A DNA stretch of 64,000 nt, taken from contig NZ_QFWW01000024.1 of the NCBI RefSeq assembly GCF_003265345.1, positions 60,679 through 124,678 of the forward strand, given 5' to 3'. Positions 14,596-23,955 of this stretch are shown here, piece after piece (position 1 is the stretch's first letter; each line of letters begins with the position of its first letter). This stretch comes from Lentzea terrae. GTDB lineage: Bacteria; Actinomycetota; Actinomycetes; Mycobacteriales; Pseudonocardiaceae. The notes beneath the pieces were generated by a model. It worked only from the letters and a program-made list of their open reading frames with translations, was not told where the DNA came from and did not search any database. A program made the position numbers and the translations under genes.

Positions 14596-15558
14596 TCAAG
14601 CTGACGTCGGATGTTTGTGCGTGCTTGCGCGGACTACGAGCTTGGTGAGGAGCTCGCGGCGTTCGGCCGGGGCGCCGTCCAGGCGGGCGGCCAGCAGGTC
14701 CACGGCCACCTTGCCGGCTTCCTCGGTCGGCATGGCTACCGTGGTCAGGGCTGGGGAGCACATCGCGGCGTACAGGATGTTGTCGAAGCCCGTCACGCTG
14801 ATCTGGTGCGGCACCTTGATGTCGTGTGCGGCCAGGTAGCTCAGCACGCCCAGGGCCATCAGGTCGTTGTAGGCGATGAACGCTGTTGCGGTGGTCTTGA
14901 GGGCCTGTTCGGCCGCGGCCAGGCCGCCGGTGAAGTTCGGTTCGAACGGGCCCAGCAACTGTGCTCGGTTCTGCAGGCCGCGCAGCCTGCGGTTGTGCGA
15001 CCAGGAGGCGGTCGGACCGCCCAGGTAGACGTACTCCTTGTGGCCCAATGATTCTAGGTGGGTGATCACCTGGTCCATGCCGGAACCGCTGTCCATCAGC
15101 ACCGACGAGACGCCTGGCACGGTGCGGTTGATCAGCACCAACGGGGTCAGGTCGGCCAGTTCTGCGATCACCTCGTCGGACTGCAGCGGGGAGCAGAGGA
15201 CCACGCCGTCGACTTGGGCTGCCATCGTGCGGACCAGTTCGGCTTCGGTTTGCGGGTCTTCCCTGCTGTCGCAGAAGAAGACCGAGGTGCCCGCCTCGCC
15301 TGCCCGTGTCTGCACGCCGCGCAGCACGGCCGGGTAGAACGGGTTTTCGAGGTCGGGCACCACGATGCCGAGGTTGCCGGTGCGGCCCGTGATCAGGCTG
15401 CGCGCCGCGCGGTTCGGCTGGTAGCCGAGGCCCGCTACTACGTCCAGGACCCGTTGGCGGGTGGTTTCCTTGACGAGGCCCGGCGCGCTCAGCGCGCGCG
15501 AGACCGTCGAGACGGAGACCTGAGCTTGGCGAGCGACATCCCTGATGGTGACGGCCAC
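14596..15558 (-). CDS. LacI-family transcriptional regulator
   Basis: A 320-aa regulator with the LacI HTH and hinge (VTIRDVARQAQVSVSTVSRALSAPG, about 3-27) and a periplasmic-binding-like effector domain (GNLGIVVPDLENPFYP onward). It starts at a GTG with no strong Shine-Dalgarno. The next gene upstream on the same strand is the aldehyde dehydrogenase, 54 bp away, so it may be transcribed with the GABA genes, although LacI proteins usually sense sugars. No sugar operon is adjacent, so its ligand is unclear. Confidence 0.88.
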   Translation of the reverse strand: MAVTIRDVARQAQVSVSTVSRALSAPGLVKETTRQRVLDVVAGLGYQPNRAARSLITGRTGNLGIVVPDLENPFYPAVLRGVQTRAGEAGTSVFFCDSREDPQTEAELVRTMAAQVDGVVLCSPLQSDEVIAELADLTPLVLINRTVPGVSSVLMDSGSGMDQVITHLESLGHKEYVYLGGPTASWSHNRRLRGLQNRAQLLGPFEPNFTGGLAAAEQALKTTATAFIAYNDLMALGVLSYLAAHDIKVPHQISVTGFDNILYAAMCSPALTTVAMPTEEAGKVAVDLLAARLDGAPAERRELLTKLVVRASTHKHPTSA

Positions 15559-15612
15559 CGGAGAATCATCGCAGTCAAGGTCACGATCGACCCATTCATC
15601 GGAGGACTGTGG

Positions 15613-16923
15613 TCAGAGCTCCAGGCCGGTCAGCACCAGGACGCGGGGTTCGGTGAGGTCTTCCATGGCCGCGCGGAGGCCCTCGCGGCCGATGCCGGAC
15701 TCCTTCACGCCGCCGTACGGCATCTGGTCCGCGCGGTAGCTCGGCACGTCGCCGATGATCACGCCGCCGACCTGGAGTCGTTGCGCGGCACGGAAAGCCA
15801 GCCGCACGTCGGTCGTGAAGAGGCCGGCTTGCAGGCCGTAGCGGGAGGCGTTGACGCGGTCGAACGCCTCCTCGACGCTGTCCACGCGGGTCAGCGTGAC
15901 GACCGGGCCGAACACCTCCTCGGCGCTCACTTTCGCGTCCTCCGGCACGTCGGTCAGCACGGTCGGCGCGTATGTGCGGCCGTCGCGGGTGCCGCCGGTG
16001 AGGACGGTCGCGGAGGCCTCGTTCACCCACGCCTCAACGCGTTCGGCTGCGGCGTCGCTGATCAACGGGCCGACGTCGCCGGCCACGTCGAGCTTGTTCA
16101 CGTGCTGCACAACGGCTTCCGAGATGGCGTCGTACACATCCGCGTGCACGTAGACGCGTTGCACGGAGATGCACGACTGGCCCGCCTGGTACATCGCGAA
16201 CGTGGCGATGCGCTGCGCGGCGAACTCCACGTCCTGCCAGTCGGGGGCGACGATCGCGGCCGCGTTGCCGCCGAGCTCGAGGGTCACGTGCTTGCGCGGC
16301 ACGCGTTCCTTGATGCCCCAGCCGACCGGGCCGGAACCGGTGAACGAGACCACCGGCAGCCGCGGATCCTCGACCAGCGCAGCCGTGTCCTCATTGGACA
16401 GATGAAGCACCGACCACGCGCCGTCGGGTAGGTCGGTCTCGGCCAGCAGCTCGCCGAGCAGGAAGGCGACCTTCGGGGTGGCGGGCGCGGGCTTGAGCAC
16501 GATCGGCGCGCCGACCGCGAGGGCAGGGGCGATCTTGTGCGCCACCAGGTTCAGCGGGAAGTTGAACGGCGCGATGCCCAGCACCGGGCCACGCGGCACC
16601 CGGCGCACCAGCGCGAGGCGGCCCTCGGCGGACGGGTCGGTGTCGAGGCGCTGCAGTTCGCCGGAGAACCGGCGGGCTTCCTCTGCGGCCCAGCGGAACG
16701 TGGAGATCGCGCGGGTCACCTCGACGCGCGCCCACTTCAGCGGCTTGCCGGAGTCGTCGTTGATGGCCTGCGCGAACTCCTCGGCGCGCTCGGCCAGCCG
16801 CCGCGACACGTGGTCCAGCGCGGCGGCACGGCGGTGCGCGGGCAGGGCGGCGAGTTCCGGGGCAACGGCGAACGCCTTGGCGACAGCGCTCTCGACTTCT
16901 TCGGCGGTGTTGAACGGAATCAT
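15613..16923 (-). CDS. Aldehyde dehydrogenase, probably succinate-semialdehyde-type
   Basis: NAD(P)-dependent aldehyde dehydrogenase of 436 aa with the catalytic Cys in GQSCISVQRV (C251), the general base in LELGGN (E216) and the oxyanion Asn in PFNFPLN (N121). It is somewhat short at the N terminus for the family. The ATG overlaps the gabT stop as ATGA, giving translational coupling; a longer frame would run into gabT. Linkage to gabT suggests oxidation of succinic semialdehyde to succinate as the second step of GABA breakdown; the sequence alone does not fix the substrate. Confidence 0.85.
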   Translation of the reverse strand: MIPFNTAEEVESAVAKAFAVAPELAALPAHRRAAALDHVSRRLAERAEEFAQAINDDSGKPLKWARVEVTRAISTFRWAAEEARRFSGELQRLDTDPSAEGRLALVRRVPRGPVLGIAPFNFPLNLVAHKIAPALAVGAPIVLKPAPATPKVAFLLGELLAETDLPDGAWSVLHLSNEDTAALVEDPRLPVVSFTGSGPVGWGIKERVPRKHVTLELGGNAAAIVAPDWQDVEFAAQRIATFAMYQAGQSCISVQRVYVHADVYDAISEAVVQHVNKLDVAGDVGPLISDAAAERVEAWVNEASATVLTGGTRDGRTYAPTVLTDVPEDAKVSAEEVFGPVVTLTRVDSVEEAFDRVNASRYGLQAGLFTTDVRLAFRAAQRLQVGGVIIGDVPSYRADQMPYGGVKESGIGREGLRAAMEDLTEPRVLVLTGLEL

Positions 16924-18203
16924 GCGAGCAGGGCTCCTTCGAGCACGTCGAGGCCTTCGGCGAGCAGGTCGTCCGGGATGACCAGCGGGGGCAGCAGACG
17001 GATCACGTTGCCGTAAGTGCCGCACGTCAGCACGACGACACCCTGGTCGTGGCACGCCTTGGCCACGCGGGCGGCGACTTCGGGCGTGCGTTCGGTGAAC
17101 TCGATGGCGAGCATCGCGCCACGGCCGCGGATGTCCGCGATGATGTCGGTCTTCTCGGCGACGGCCTTCAGCCGGGTGACCACGGTTTCCTCGATCCGGC
17201 GCGCGGCAGCGTTGAGGTCGCGCTCGCGCATCGTGCGGATGGCACCGAGCGCCGCGGCACACGCGACGGGGTTACCGCCGTAGGTGCCGCCGAGTCCGCC
17301 GACGTGCACGGCGTCCATGATCTCCGCGCGTCCGGTGACGGCGGCGAGCGGCAGACCGCCCGCGATGCCCTTGGCCGTCGTGATCAGGTCCGGCACCACG
17401 CCCTCGTGGTCGGAGGCGAACCACTCGCCGGTGCGGCAGAAGCCGGTCTGGATCTCGTCGGTCACGAACAGCACGTCGTTCTGGCGGCACCACGCGGCGA
17501 CGGCGGGCAGGAAGCCGGCGGCGGGTGCGATGAAGCCGCCCTCGCCCTGGATCGGCTCGATCACCACGGCGGCGGTGTTGTCCGCGCCGACCTGCTTCTC
17601 GATGGCGGCGATCGCCTTCGCGGCCGCGTCGGCGCCGGTCAGGCCGTCGTGCAACGGGTAGGACGCGGGCACCCGGTACACCTCGGGCGCGAACGGCCCG
17701 AACCGGTGCTTGTACGGCATGTTCTTGGCGGTCAACGCCATCGTGAGGTTCGTGCGGCCGTGGTAGCCGTGGTCGAACACCACGACGGCCTGCCTGCCGG
17801 TGACGTGCCTGGCGATCTTGACCGCGTTCTCCACGGCCTCGGCGCCGGAGTTGAACAGCACCGACCGCTTCTCGTGGTCGCCGGGGGTCAGCGCGTTGAG
17901 CTCCTCGCAGACCTCGAGGTAGCCCTCGTACGGCGTGATCATGAAGCAGGTGTGGCTGAACCGGTCGATCTGCGCGTGCACGGCCTCGGCCACCGCGGGC
18001 GCGGGGTTGCCGACGTTCGTGACGGCGATCCCGGAGCCGAGGTCGATCAGCTGGTTGCCGTCGACGTCGACCAGCAGGCCGTCGTCGGCCGACTCGATGT
18101 AGACGGGCAGCGTGCTGCCGACTCCAGAAGCGACGGCGTGCTTGCGCCGCGCCTGGAGCTCCAACGACTTGGGACCTGGGATCGCGGTGCGCAGTCGGGT
18201 CAT
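16920..18203 (-). CDS. gabT: 4-aminobutyrate aminotransferase
   Basis: Class III PLP aminotransferase of 427 aa. The PLP lysine lies in TTAKGIAGG (K278), the cofactor-binding Asp in FVTDEIQTGF (D249), and SGAEAVENAVKIAR and GGLGGTYGGNPVACAAA are family blocks. It converts GABA and 2-oxoglutarate to succinic semialdehyde and glutamate. The start is the ATG at 18203, beginning MTRLRTAIPGPKS as in actinobacterial GabT. It is first in an operon with the aldehyde dehydrogenase and divergent from the PucR-type regulator across an 81-bp gap. Confidence 0.9.
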   Translation of the reverse strand: MTRLRTAIPGPKSLELQARRKHAVASGVGSTLPVYIESADDGLLVDVDGNQLIDLGSGIAVTNVGNPAPAVAEAVHAQIDRFSHTCFMITPYEGYLEVCEELNALTPGDHEKRSVLFNSGAEAVENAVKIARHVTGRQAVVVFDHGYHGRTNLTMALTAKNMPYKHRFGPFAPEVYRVPASYPLHDGLTGADAAAKAIAAIEKQVGADNTAAVVIEPIQGEGGFIAPAAGFLPAVAAWCRQNDVLFVTDEIQTGFCRTGEWFASDHEGVVPDLITTAKGIAGGLPLAAVTGRAEIMDAVHVGGLGGTYGGNPVACAAALGAIRTMRERDLNAAARRIEETVVTRLKAVAEKTDIIADIRGRGAMLAIEFTERTPEVAARVAKACHDQGVVVLTCGTYGNVIRLLPPLVIPDDLLAEGLDVLEGALLA

Positions 18204-18254
18204 GTGCTCAGCATGGTCCTGGTCAACGCAGTGCGCAGTGTCTGAAATGGCGAT

Positions 18255-18274
18255 CTGTACGCCTCGGGCTGTAC
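18255..18274. promoter_or_regulatory. Direct repeat in the gabT/pucR divergent promoter
   Basis: CTGTAC occurs at 18255-18260 and 18269-18274, 14 bp apart, in the 81-bp gap between gabT and the PucR-type gene. This is a candidate binding site for that regulator. Confidence 0.35.
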
Positions 18275-18284
18275 AAATTGGCAC

Positions 18285-19547
18285 ATGCCCATCACGCTGC
18301 GGGAACTCGCCGTGTCGCTCCGGCTGCCGGTGCTCGCCGGGGACGTGTCGAGGCCGGTCGGGTGGGTGCACGGGACGGAGCTGGCGGATCCGACGCCGTT
18401 CCTGGAGGGCGGTGAGTTGTTGCTGACCACCGGCCTGAGGCCGCTGAGCGATGACTACGTGGAACGCCTGGTGGATGCGGGCGTGGTCGGGCTGGGATTC
18501 GGCACCGGGCTGGGGCACGACGTCGTGCCGCCGGCGTTGGTGGAGGCGGCGGCCGCGGCTGGTCTCGGGCTCGTCGAGGTGCCGCGCGAGGTGCCGTTCA
18601 TCGCGATCAGCAAGGCGGTGTCCAAGGCTCTCGCAGCGGACGAGTACGCCGCGCTCACCCGGACCAGCGAGGCCCAGCGGGCGCTCACCAGAGCTGCGGT
18701 GCGGTCAGGAGTGGCCGGGGTGGTGCGGCGGCTCGGCCAGTGGATCAACGGCTGGGTGGTGTTGCTGGATGCGACAGGGCAACCTGTTCACGCGCACAAC
18801 CCGCGCACGGTTCCCGGCCTGACCGCCGAAGCAGCGAGGCTGAGAACTGCGGGCGGCCTGGCCAGCGCCGCGTTCGAAACCGGCGGCTGGCACGTGTTCC
18901 TCCAGGCGCTCGGCAGCCGGGCCAGGGGAGTGCTGGCGGTCGGCACACCCGGCCCGCTCGACTCCTCCGACCTGAACATCGTCAACGCCGCGGCCTCCCT
19001 GCTGACCCTCGCGCTCGCCCAGAACGACGCCGTCGACGCCGCCCACCGGGAACTGCGCACCGGCCAGTTCCGGCTGCTGCTCGCCGGACTGCCGGTCGAC
19101 GGCCTGCCCGAACGCTTCCGCGTGTTCCTCGTCGACGAACCGCCGGAGCAGGAGGTGTTCTGGGCGGAGCACGACGGGCAGATCGTCGTGCTGGCGCGCG
19201 AGTTCGACGGCTTCGCATCGTCCGAAGTGGACGCCACCGAGGTCGCGAGAGGACTGCGCGAAGCCCGGCAGGCGTGCAAGGCCGGCATCCGGAGGTTCGA
19301 GGACCTCGCCGGAAGACTGGAACTCCCGGACGGGTTCGCCGACGCGCTGCTCCGGCCGCTCGACGAGGAGACCCGTGCAACTCTGAAGGTCTGGCTCGCT
19401 CACCACGGTGCCTGGGACCCGGCCGCGACGGAACTGGGCGTGCACCGGCACACGCTCCGAAACCGGGTCCGCAAGGCAGAGCAGGCACTCGGGCGCTCGC
19501 TGGACTCGCCCGGCCTGCGCGCTGAGCTGTGGCTGGCGCTCGCCTAG
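18285..19547 (+). CDS. PucR-family regulator, probable GABA-responsive activator
   Basis: A 420-aa protein with an N-terminal PucR ligand domain (PITLRELAVSLRLPVLAGD, then GGELLLTTG), a central GGDEF-like fold and the C-terminal PucR HTH (HHGAWDPAATELGVHRHTLRNRVRKAEQALGR). It is divergent from gabT. A PucR-type GabR is known to control gabTDP in Corynebacterium glutamicum, so the context supports the same role here. Its stop overlaps that of the intradiol dioxygenase gene by 4 bp. Confidence 0.85.
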   Translation: MPITLRELAVSLRLPVLAGDVSRPVGWVHGTELADPTPFLEGGELLLTTGLRPLSDDYVERLVDAGVVGLGFGTGLGHDVVPPALVEAAAAAGLGLVEVPREVPFIAISKAVSKALAADEYAALTRTSEAQRALTRAAVRSGVAGVVRRLGQWINGWVVLLDATGQPVHAHNPRTVPGLTAEAARLRTAGGLASAAFETGGWHVFLQALGSRARGVLAVGTPGPLDSSDLNIVNAAASLLTLALAQNDAVDAAHRELRTGQFRLLLAGLPVDGLPERFRVFLVDEPPEQEVFWAEHDGQIVVLAREFDGFASSEVDATEVARGLREARQACKAGIRRFEDLAGRLELPDGFADALLRPLDEETRATLKVWLAHHGAWDPAATELGVHRHTLRNRVRKAEQALGRSLDSPGLRAELWLALA

Positions 19548-20362
19548 TCCACCGCGAAGGTGAGCGAGGCGGTGTAACCGGACTGGGTGTTCCCCGACAT
19601 CGTGGCCATCTGCTGGTCGACACCGTCCCGGAACACCATGTCCTGCCTGAGGGAGGTCCGCGCCATGTTCTGGACGCTCGTCGTGTACCCGGTCGTGCCG
19701 TAGACCTCCTTGCAGGTCGCCTCCGGCAGTGCGAGCTGCGAGGTCGTGACCTTGTTGCCCGCGCTCGTCGCCGCCGCGAGGGTTGGGTAGACCTCGAAGT
19801 GGATGTGCGGCCACCGTCCCGAGTAGGCGCCGGGGAAGACGCTGACGAACTTCAGCTTGCCGTTGGAGTCCGCCTCCTGGACGCCGCGCAGGAAGTTCTC
19901 GTTCTTCACGCGGTCCGAGTACATCGAGTAGTCGCCGTTGATGTCGCAGTGCCACAGGTAGATGGCGGCACCGGCGTACGGCTTGCCGTCCTCGTGCTGA
20001 ACCGTGAGCTCGATCGTCAGCGGAACACCCTCGGCGGTCCGCGTGGACGAACCGAAGCTGGAGCGGATGTCCGAACGCACGACGCCGCTCTGGGCCAGCG
20101 CGTTCGGGCCGTTGGAGCCGTCGCCGGGGAACGGGCCGGCGGTCTCTTCGGGAATGGCTTCCATCGGGCTGCCGGCGGCCGCCGAAGAGCCGCTGGTGGT
20201 GGAGGTGGTCGTGGTCGTCGAGTTCGAGGTCGTGGTGGTCGACGGAGCACAGGCCACGAGAGTGAGGCCTGCGCCGCCGAGCAGCGACAACGCTCGCCTG
20301 CGCCCGACGAGGGTGGCGAGGTCGAACTGGAGGCCGCGGTCGTGGTTGTCCGTCATGTGCAT
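19544..20362 (-). CDS. Exported intradiol ring-cleavage dioxygenase lipoprotein
   Basis: A 272-aa protein with a twin-arginine-like start (GRRRALSLLGGAG) ending in a lipobox LVAC (C38), a Ser/Thr-rich linker (about 40-65) and an intradiol dioxygenase domain. The non-heme Fe(III) ligands expected of the family appear in DYSMYSD (Tyr) and in GAYSGRWPHIHFEVYP (Tyr, His, His). Family members cleave catechols between the hydroxyls; surface-anchored versions probably act on lignin- or plant-derived aromatics outside the membrane. Start is ATG at 20362 or 20356. It is divergent from the histidine phosphatase, with a palindromic operator in between. Confidence 0.85.
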   Translation of the reverse strand: MHMTDNHDRGLQFDLATLVGRRRALSLLGGAGLTLVACAPSTTTTSNSTTTTTSTTSGSSAAAGSPMEAIPEETAGPFPGDGSNGPNALAQSGVVRSDIRSSFGSSTRTAEGVPLTIELTVQHEDGKPYAGAAIYLWHCDINGDYSMYSDRVKNENFLRGVQEADSNGKLKFVSVFPGAYSGRWPHIHFEVYPTLAAATSAGNKVTTSQLALPEATCKEVYGTTGYTTSVQNMARTSLRQDMVFRDGVDQQMATMSGNTQSGYTASLTFAVD

Positions 20363-20426
20363 CAGATTGCGGCCGTTTTCTGTGAGTCGCCTGTGGAGCG
20401 CCTGTCAGAACGCTACGCACCACTGG

Positions 20427-20458
20427 GATGTTGAGAACATCTGGATGTCCTGAGTATC
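20427..20458. promoter_or_regulatory. Palindromic operator, site 1 of a shared pair
   Basis: GATGTTGAGAACATC (20427-20441) is followed by CTGGAT, a 5-bp spacer and GAGTATC. The same arrangement occurs in reverse orientation at 23956-23987, beside the tetR gene; about 25 of 32 positions agree. It lies in the gap between the dioxygenase and the histidine phosphatase, 26 bp from the phosphatase start. Confidence 0.65.
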
Positions 20459-20466
20459 TTGATGGC

Positions 20467-21012
20467 ATGGCAACTCGGCACTTGTACGTGGCGCGGCATG
20501 GTGCTGCGGATCCGTTCGGCGAGCTCACCGAGGTGGGGCGACGGCAGTCCGAACTGCTGGGTCAGCGCCTGGCCGGTCTGCCGATCGATGCCGTGTGGCA
20601 CTCGCCGCTGGCCAGGGCGGTGCGGTCCGCGCAGATCATCGGCGGTTGTCTGCCTGGAGTGGTTGTGCGGGAAGCGGCCGAGCTGATCGACCACGTGCCG
20701 CACGTGCCGGACGAGATTCCGCCGGGGTGGGCGGGTTTCTTCGACGGGTACGACGCTGCGGAGGCCGCTGCGGGTGCACGGGTCGCCGACGCGTTGATCG
20801 GCCGGTTTGCGCGGCCCGCCGACGCCGAGACCCACGAAGTGCTTGTCACGCATGCGTATTCGGTTGCCTGGCTGGTGCGGCACGCCCTCGACGCTCCACC
20901 GGCGCGGTGGCTGGGACTGAACTGCGGCAACACCGCGCTCACGGTGATCGAGTACCGCGCCGGCCTGGCGCCCACGTTGGTGTCGTACAACGACATGGGG
21001 CACTTGCGCTAG
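20467..21012 (+). CDS. Histidine phosphatase family protein
   Basis: A 181-aa phosphoglycerate-mutase-like enzyme with the phospho-acceptor motif RHG (HLYVARHGAADPFGELTEVG, His10), SPLARAVRSAQI and VTHAYSVAWLVRHAL. The substrate is unknown. The ATG at 20467 begins the conserved core; an earlier start at 20428 lies inside the operator. The gene ends 4 bp into the convergent PPDK-like gene, and its promoter region carries the operator also found at that operon's TetR gene, so phosphatase and phosphotransferase may be co-regulated. Confidence 0.82.
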   Translation: MATRHLYVARHGAADPFGELTEVGRRQSELLGQRLAGLPIDAVWHSPLARAVRSAQIIGGCLPGVVVREAAELIDHVPHVPDEIPPGWAGFFDGYDAAEAAAGARVADALIGRFARPADAETHEVLVTHAYSVAWLVRHALDAPPARWLGLNCGNTALTVIEYRAGLAPTLVSYNDMGHLR

Positions 21013-22298
21013 CGCCGCAGGACGGCGTGGGCGGCAGTGAGTCGTTGGGCCTCGTCGCGTTCCGAGTGATCGCCCGACACGTCGTCGGCCCAGCTCAGCA
21101 ACCGCTGGAGGTGCGCGTCCGCCGTGGTCGTCACGATGCGAGGCTCGCCGAGGACGACCTCGCCGCTGGTCCCGTCGATCGTGACGAGAGTGCCTTCGCT
21201 GAGCACGAGTTCACCGACTCCCACGACGGCGGGTTTTCCCATCGCCCTGGCGACAACGGCGGCGTGGCTGGCCGGCCCGCCGCGCGCGGTGAGGATGCCG
21301 GTGGCAGCGGCCAGGCCGCGCATGTCGTGCGGCGAGGTTTCGGGGCGTACCAGGATGACCGGGCCGTTCATGCGCACCGCTGCCTCCGAGGTGGTCGCCA
21401 CCCGGCCGGTCGCCACCCCTGGACAGGCACCCAACCCTCTGGCCAGCACGTTCTCGTCCGGTGCGATTCGGGGCGTGCGGACGTGCTGGAGGTGGTGCGG
21501 CGAGACCCTCAGCAACGCTTCGCGGCGGTCGATCACGCCTTCGTCGGCGAGGTCGGTGGCGACTCGGATCGCGGCGGCACCACCGAACTTGCCCGGCCTG
21601 ACCTGCAGCAGCCACAGTTCGCCGGACTCGTAGGTGAACTCGACGTAGCACGCGTCGCGGTAGTGCGCCTCGACCCGGCTCAGGGCGTCCAGCAGACCCG
21701 ACCACACCGCCGGTTCCCGCTCGGCCAAGGCGCTCAACGGCAAAGTTTGCGACCTTCCGGACACGACGTCGTCGCCCTGGTGTCCAAAGAGGACATCGCC
21801 GAACGGGACGTGCGCGCCGGTGTTGGGATCGCGGCTGAACGCGACCCCGGTGCCGCTGTGCTCGTCGCGGTCGCCGAACACCATCCTCTGCACGATGGCG
21901 GCGGTACCGAGGTCGTGCGGGATGTCGTGCAGTTCTCGGTACGTCTGAGCACGTGGCGTGTTCCACGAGGAGAACACGGTCTCCACCGCCGAGAGAGCAG
22001 CGGCAACGGACGTGAGCTCCAGGTTGAGGATCGTGTTCATCATGCCGGGCATCGACACCGGCGCCCCAGAACGAACGGACACGACGTCGAAGCCGGCAAC
22101 GGCCGCAGCGAGCTCCTCGTCGAGCCCGTCCGGAAGGCGTCCGTCGCGGAGGTACGCCCGGCAGGTCTCGGTGGTGACGACAAATGCGGCGGGTACCGGC
22201 AGTCCGAGCCGGTGCAGGGCGACGAGGCCGTGTGCCTTGCCGCCCAACAGGTCCGCCGACTCGTCGACATCGGCGGAGAGCTGCCGAATCCACTTCAC
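21009..22298 (-). CDS. Truncated PPDK-like phosphotransferase (ATP-grasp plus phospho-His domain)
   Basis: A 429-aa protein with the N-terminal PPDK/PEP-synthase ATP-binding domain (SVRSGAPVSMPGMMNT, then SGTGVAFSRDPNTG and LWLLQVRPG; about 10-240) and the swivelling phospho-histidine domain (ILTARGGPASHAAVVARAMG, His345). It lacks the C-terminal PEP/pyruvate barrel of full PPDK (about 870 aa). Such two-domain proteins can load a His from ATP but need another acceptor. The start overlaps the upstream gene as ATGA. It is the last gene of an operon led by a TetR gene. Mycobacteria carry a similar shortened PpdK. Substrate unknown. Confidence 0.82.
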   Translation of the reverse strand: MKWIRQLSADVDESADLLGGKAHGLVALHRLGLPVPAAFVVTTETCRAYLRDGRLPDGLDEELAAAVAGFDVVSVRSGAPVSMPGMMNTILNLELTSVAAALSAVETVFSSWNTPRAQTYRELHDIPHDLGTAAIVQRMVFGDRDEHSGTGVAFSRDPNTGAHVPFGDVLFGHQGDDVVSGRSQTLPLSALAEREPAVWSGLLDALSRVEAHYRDACYVEFTYESGELWLLQVRPGKFGGAAAIRVATDLADEGVIDRREALLRVSPHHLQHVRTPRIAPDENVLARGLGACPGVATGRVATTSEAAVRMNGPVILVRPETSPHDMRGLAAATGILTARGGPASHAAVVARAMGKPAVVGVGELVLSEGTLVTIDGTSGEVVLGEPRIVTTTADAHLQRLLSWADDVSGDHSERDEAQRLTAAHAVLRR

Positions 22299-22897
22299 CG
22301 GGGAATTCCCAGCGTGGCGAGCAGATCTTCGTGCAGCTCTGCCCAGATGGCGTGGTACGACGAGGTGCTGTCGGCCAGTTCCGCCAGCTCGCCCGACTTG
22401 GTGCGGTCGAGGGCTTCAGCAAGGCGCACCCGGTAACGGCCGAACCGGCGCAGCGCAACGGAAAGCTCGGCGCAGACGACGGCGGCACGTCGGTGGAAGT
22501 CGGCGAACCGGTTGAGGACGCGGGCGTCGTAGGACGGGTCGCGGTGGTCGTTGGCGATCATGACACCGTCGACGGACCGGAGCTGCCACGCCGTGCAGAG
22601 GTCGAGCAGTTCCGGGTTGAGCACGAGAAAACCGTCGAACGCCGCGGTCACGGCGGGACGTGCGGCGGCCGACTCCAGCTCGTCGGTGATCCTCTTGACG
22701 TCCTCCGCCTTGCCCGCCTCGGTCAGGCTCCACACGCCGAAGTCGGCGTTGCGCGTGACGAGTCCGGCGACGGCGAGGTCGATCAGCTCGGACTCGACGT
22801 CCGGCTCCTCGAAGCCCGTGGTCGCCGCCAGCCGGGTGAGCCCGGCGGTGCCGACGCAGCGCAAAGCGTGCAGCACCAGCAGATCCGGCGCGCTCAC
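22295..22897 (-). CDS. Winged-HTH-like protein of unknown function, partner of the PPDK-like gene
   Basis: A 200-aa soluble protein. The first 70 residues (LLVLHALRCVGTAGLTRLAA, then FEEPDVESELIDLAVAGLVTR and WSLTEAGKAE) look like a MarR-type winged helix. The remainder is helical (FDGFLVLNPELLDLCTAWQLR) with no family I recognise. It overlaps the tetR stop and the PPDK-like start by 4 bp each, so the three proteins are made together. It may be the acceptor or the regulator of the PPDK-like enzyme; this is inference from position only. Confidence 0.68.
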   Translation of the reverse strand: MSAPDLLVLHALRCVGTAGLTRLAATTGFEEPDVESELIDLAVAGLVTRNADFGVWSLTEAGKAEDVKRITDELESAAARPAVTAAFDGFLVLNPELLDLCTAWQLRSVDGVMIANDHRDPSYDARVLNRFADFHRRAAVVCAELSVALRRFGRYRVRLAEALDRTKSGELAELADSTSSYHAIWAELHEDLLATLGIPR

Positions 22898-23946
22898 GGC
22901 GTGGCCTTCCGGGCAGCCGACACCGCGTGGCCGGCACCGCGGCCACCGGAGCGGGCGACGATCACGCCGTCCTGCACGCGCACCGCGGCCTCGGTCTCGT
23001 CACCGGGATCCGTGACCCCGAGCGCCGACGCCACCGAGGCGTCGTCGAGAACCAACCGGACGCGCTGCCAGACCTCGGGCGCGAACACCCGTCGCAGGCA
23101 GCCGACGAGGTCGGTGACCCTGAGCCGGACGAGGCGGCCGGTCTCGGCGGGGTCGCCGGTGACCACCACGATCGTCACCTGCTCGCCGGAACGGACGGCT
23201 TCCTCCGCGGCCCCCAGCCGACGGGCGCCCAGCACCGTGATCAGGCCGTCGGAAGCGAGGTCGATCTCCTGGCCGCTGAGCTGGTCGACGAGCCCGGCGG
23301 GCGGGTCCCAGGTGTCCGCGCACGGCGTTGCCGGGGTGACGAAGGGCAGGTGCGGCGGCGCCCAGGTGTCCCCGAACTTGATGCCGGCGAGGTGCCGGCA
23401 CGCGTGCGTCAGGTCGAAGGGATCACCGAACCCCGGCGCGACCTCGGCCCGGTGACTCGCGCCGTCCAGCAGCGTGAGCGCAACCGAGGCCAGCCGCACC
23501 TGGCGCGCCGGCTCGACCGACTCCAGTGCGATGGCCAGCAGCAACGCCTCCAGCCGGGCGACCTGTGCCAGCACCTCGCGTGAGTGCTCGTCGTCGAGCA
23601 CTCCGTCCAACGAGCGCAGCTGGAGGCGCCCACCCCACGCCGTGCCGCCCAGCGGCAGCCGCTCGAGCCAGACCCTGGCGAAGTTCTCCAGCGCGTCGTC
23701 CACCGTTGCGGGCGGTGCCGCCAGCTCACCAGCGGCGGCCTCGACCACCTCGATCAGCACCGCCAGGTACAGGGCGCGTTTGCCGGGGAAGTTCGAGTAC
23801 ACCGCGCCACGGGTCAGTTCGGCCCGGTCTGCGATGCGGTCGACCTTCGCCAGCGCGTAGCCGTGCTCCGTGAACTCCGCCTTCGCGGCTGTCAGCACGG
23901 CTACGCGCGTGCGTTCCTGCTGTTGTGCTCGTGTCAGCCGAACCAT
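22894..23946 (-). CDS. TetR-family regulator with a long C-terminal extension
   Basis: A 350-aa protein, far longer than the usual 190-220 aa. A normal TetR HTH occupies about 5-55 (AEFTEHGYALAKVDRIADRA, then LTRGAVYSNFPGKRALYLAV) and a TetR ligand domain runs to about 200. The last roughly 150 residues (LSGQEIDLASDGLITVLGARRLG...) form an extra alpha/beta domain I cannot name. I chose the ATG at 23946 over a GTG at 23964, which would place the N terminus in the operator. It begins 41 bp after the GH31 stop, with a perfect palindrome in the gap that also recurs at 20427, and probably autoregulates. Confidence 0.8.
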   Translation of the reverse strand: MVRLTRAQQQERTRVAVLTAAKAEFTEHGYALAKVDRIADRAELTRGAVYSNFPGKRALYLAVLIEVVEAAAGELAAPPATVDDALENFARVWLERLPLGGTAWGGRLQLRSLDGVLDDEHSREVLAQVARLEALLLAIALESVEPARQVRLASVALTLLDGASHRAEVAPGFGDPFDLTHACRHLAGIKFGDTWAPPHLPFVTPATPCADTWDPPAGLVDQLSGQEIDLASDGLITVLGARRLGAAEEAVRSGEQVTIVVVTGDPAETGRLVRLRVTDLVGCLRRVFAPEVWQRVRLVLDDASVASALGVTDPGDETEAAVRVQDGVIVARSGGRGAGHAVSAARKATP

Positions 23947-23955
23947 GAACATCAG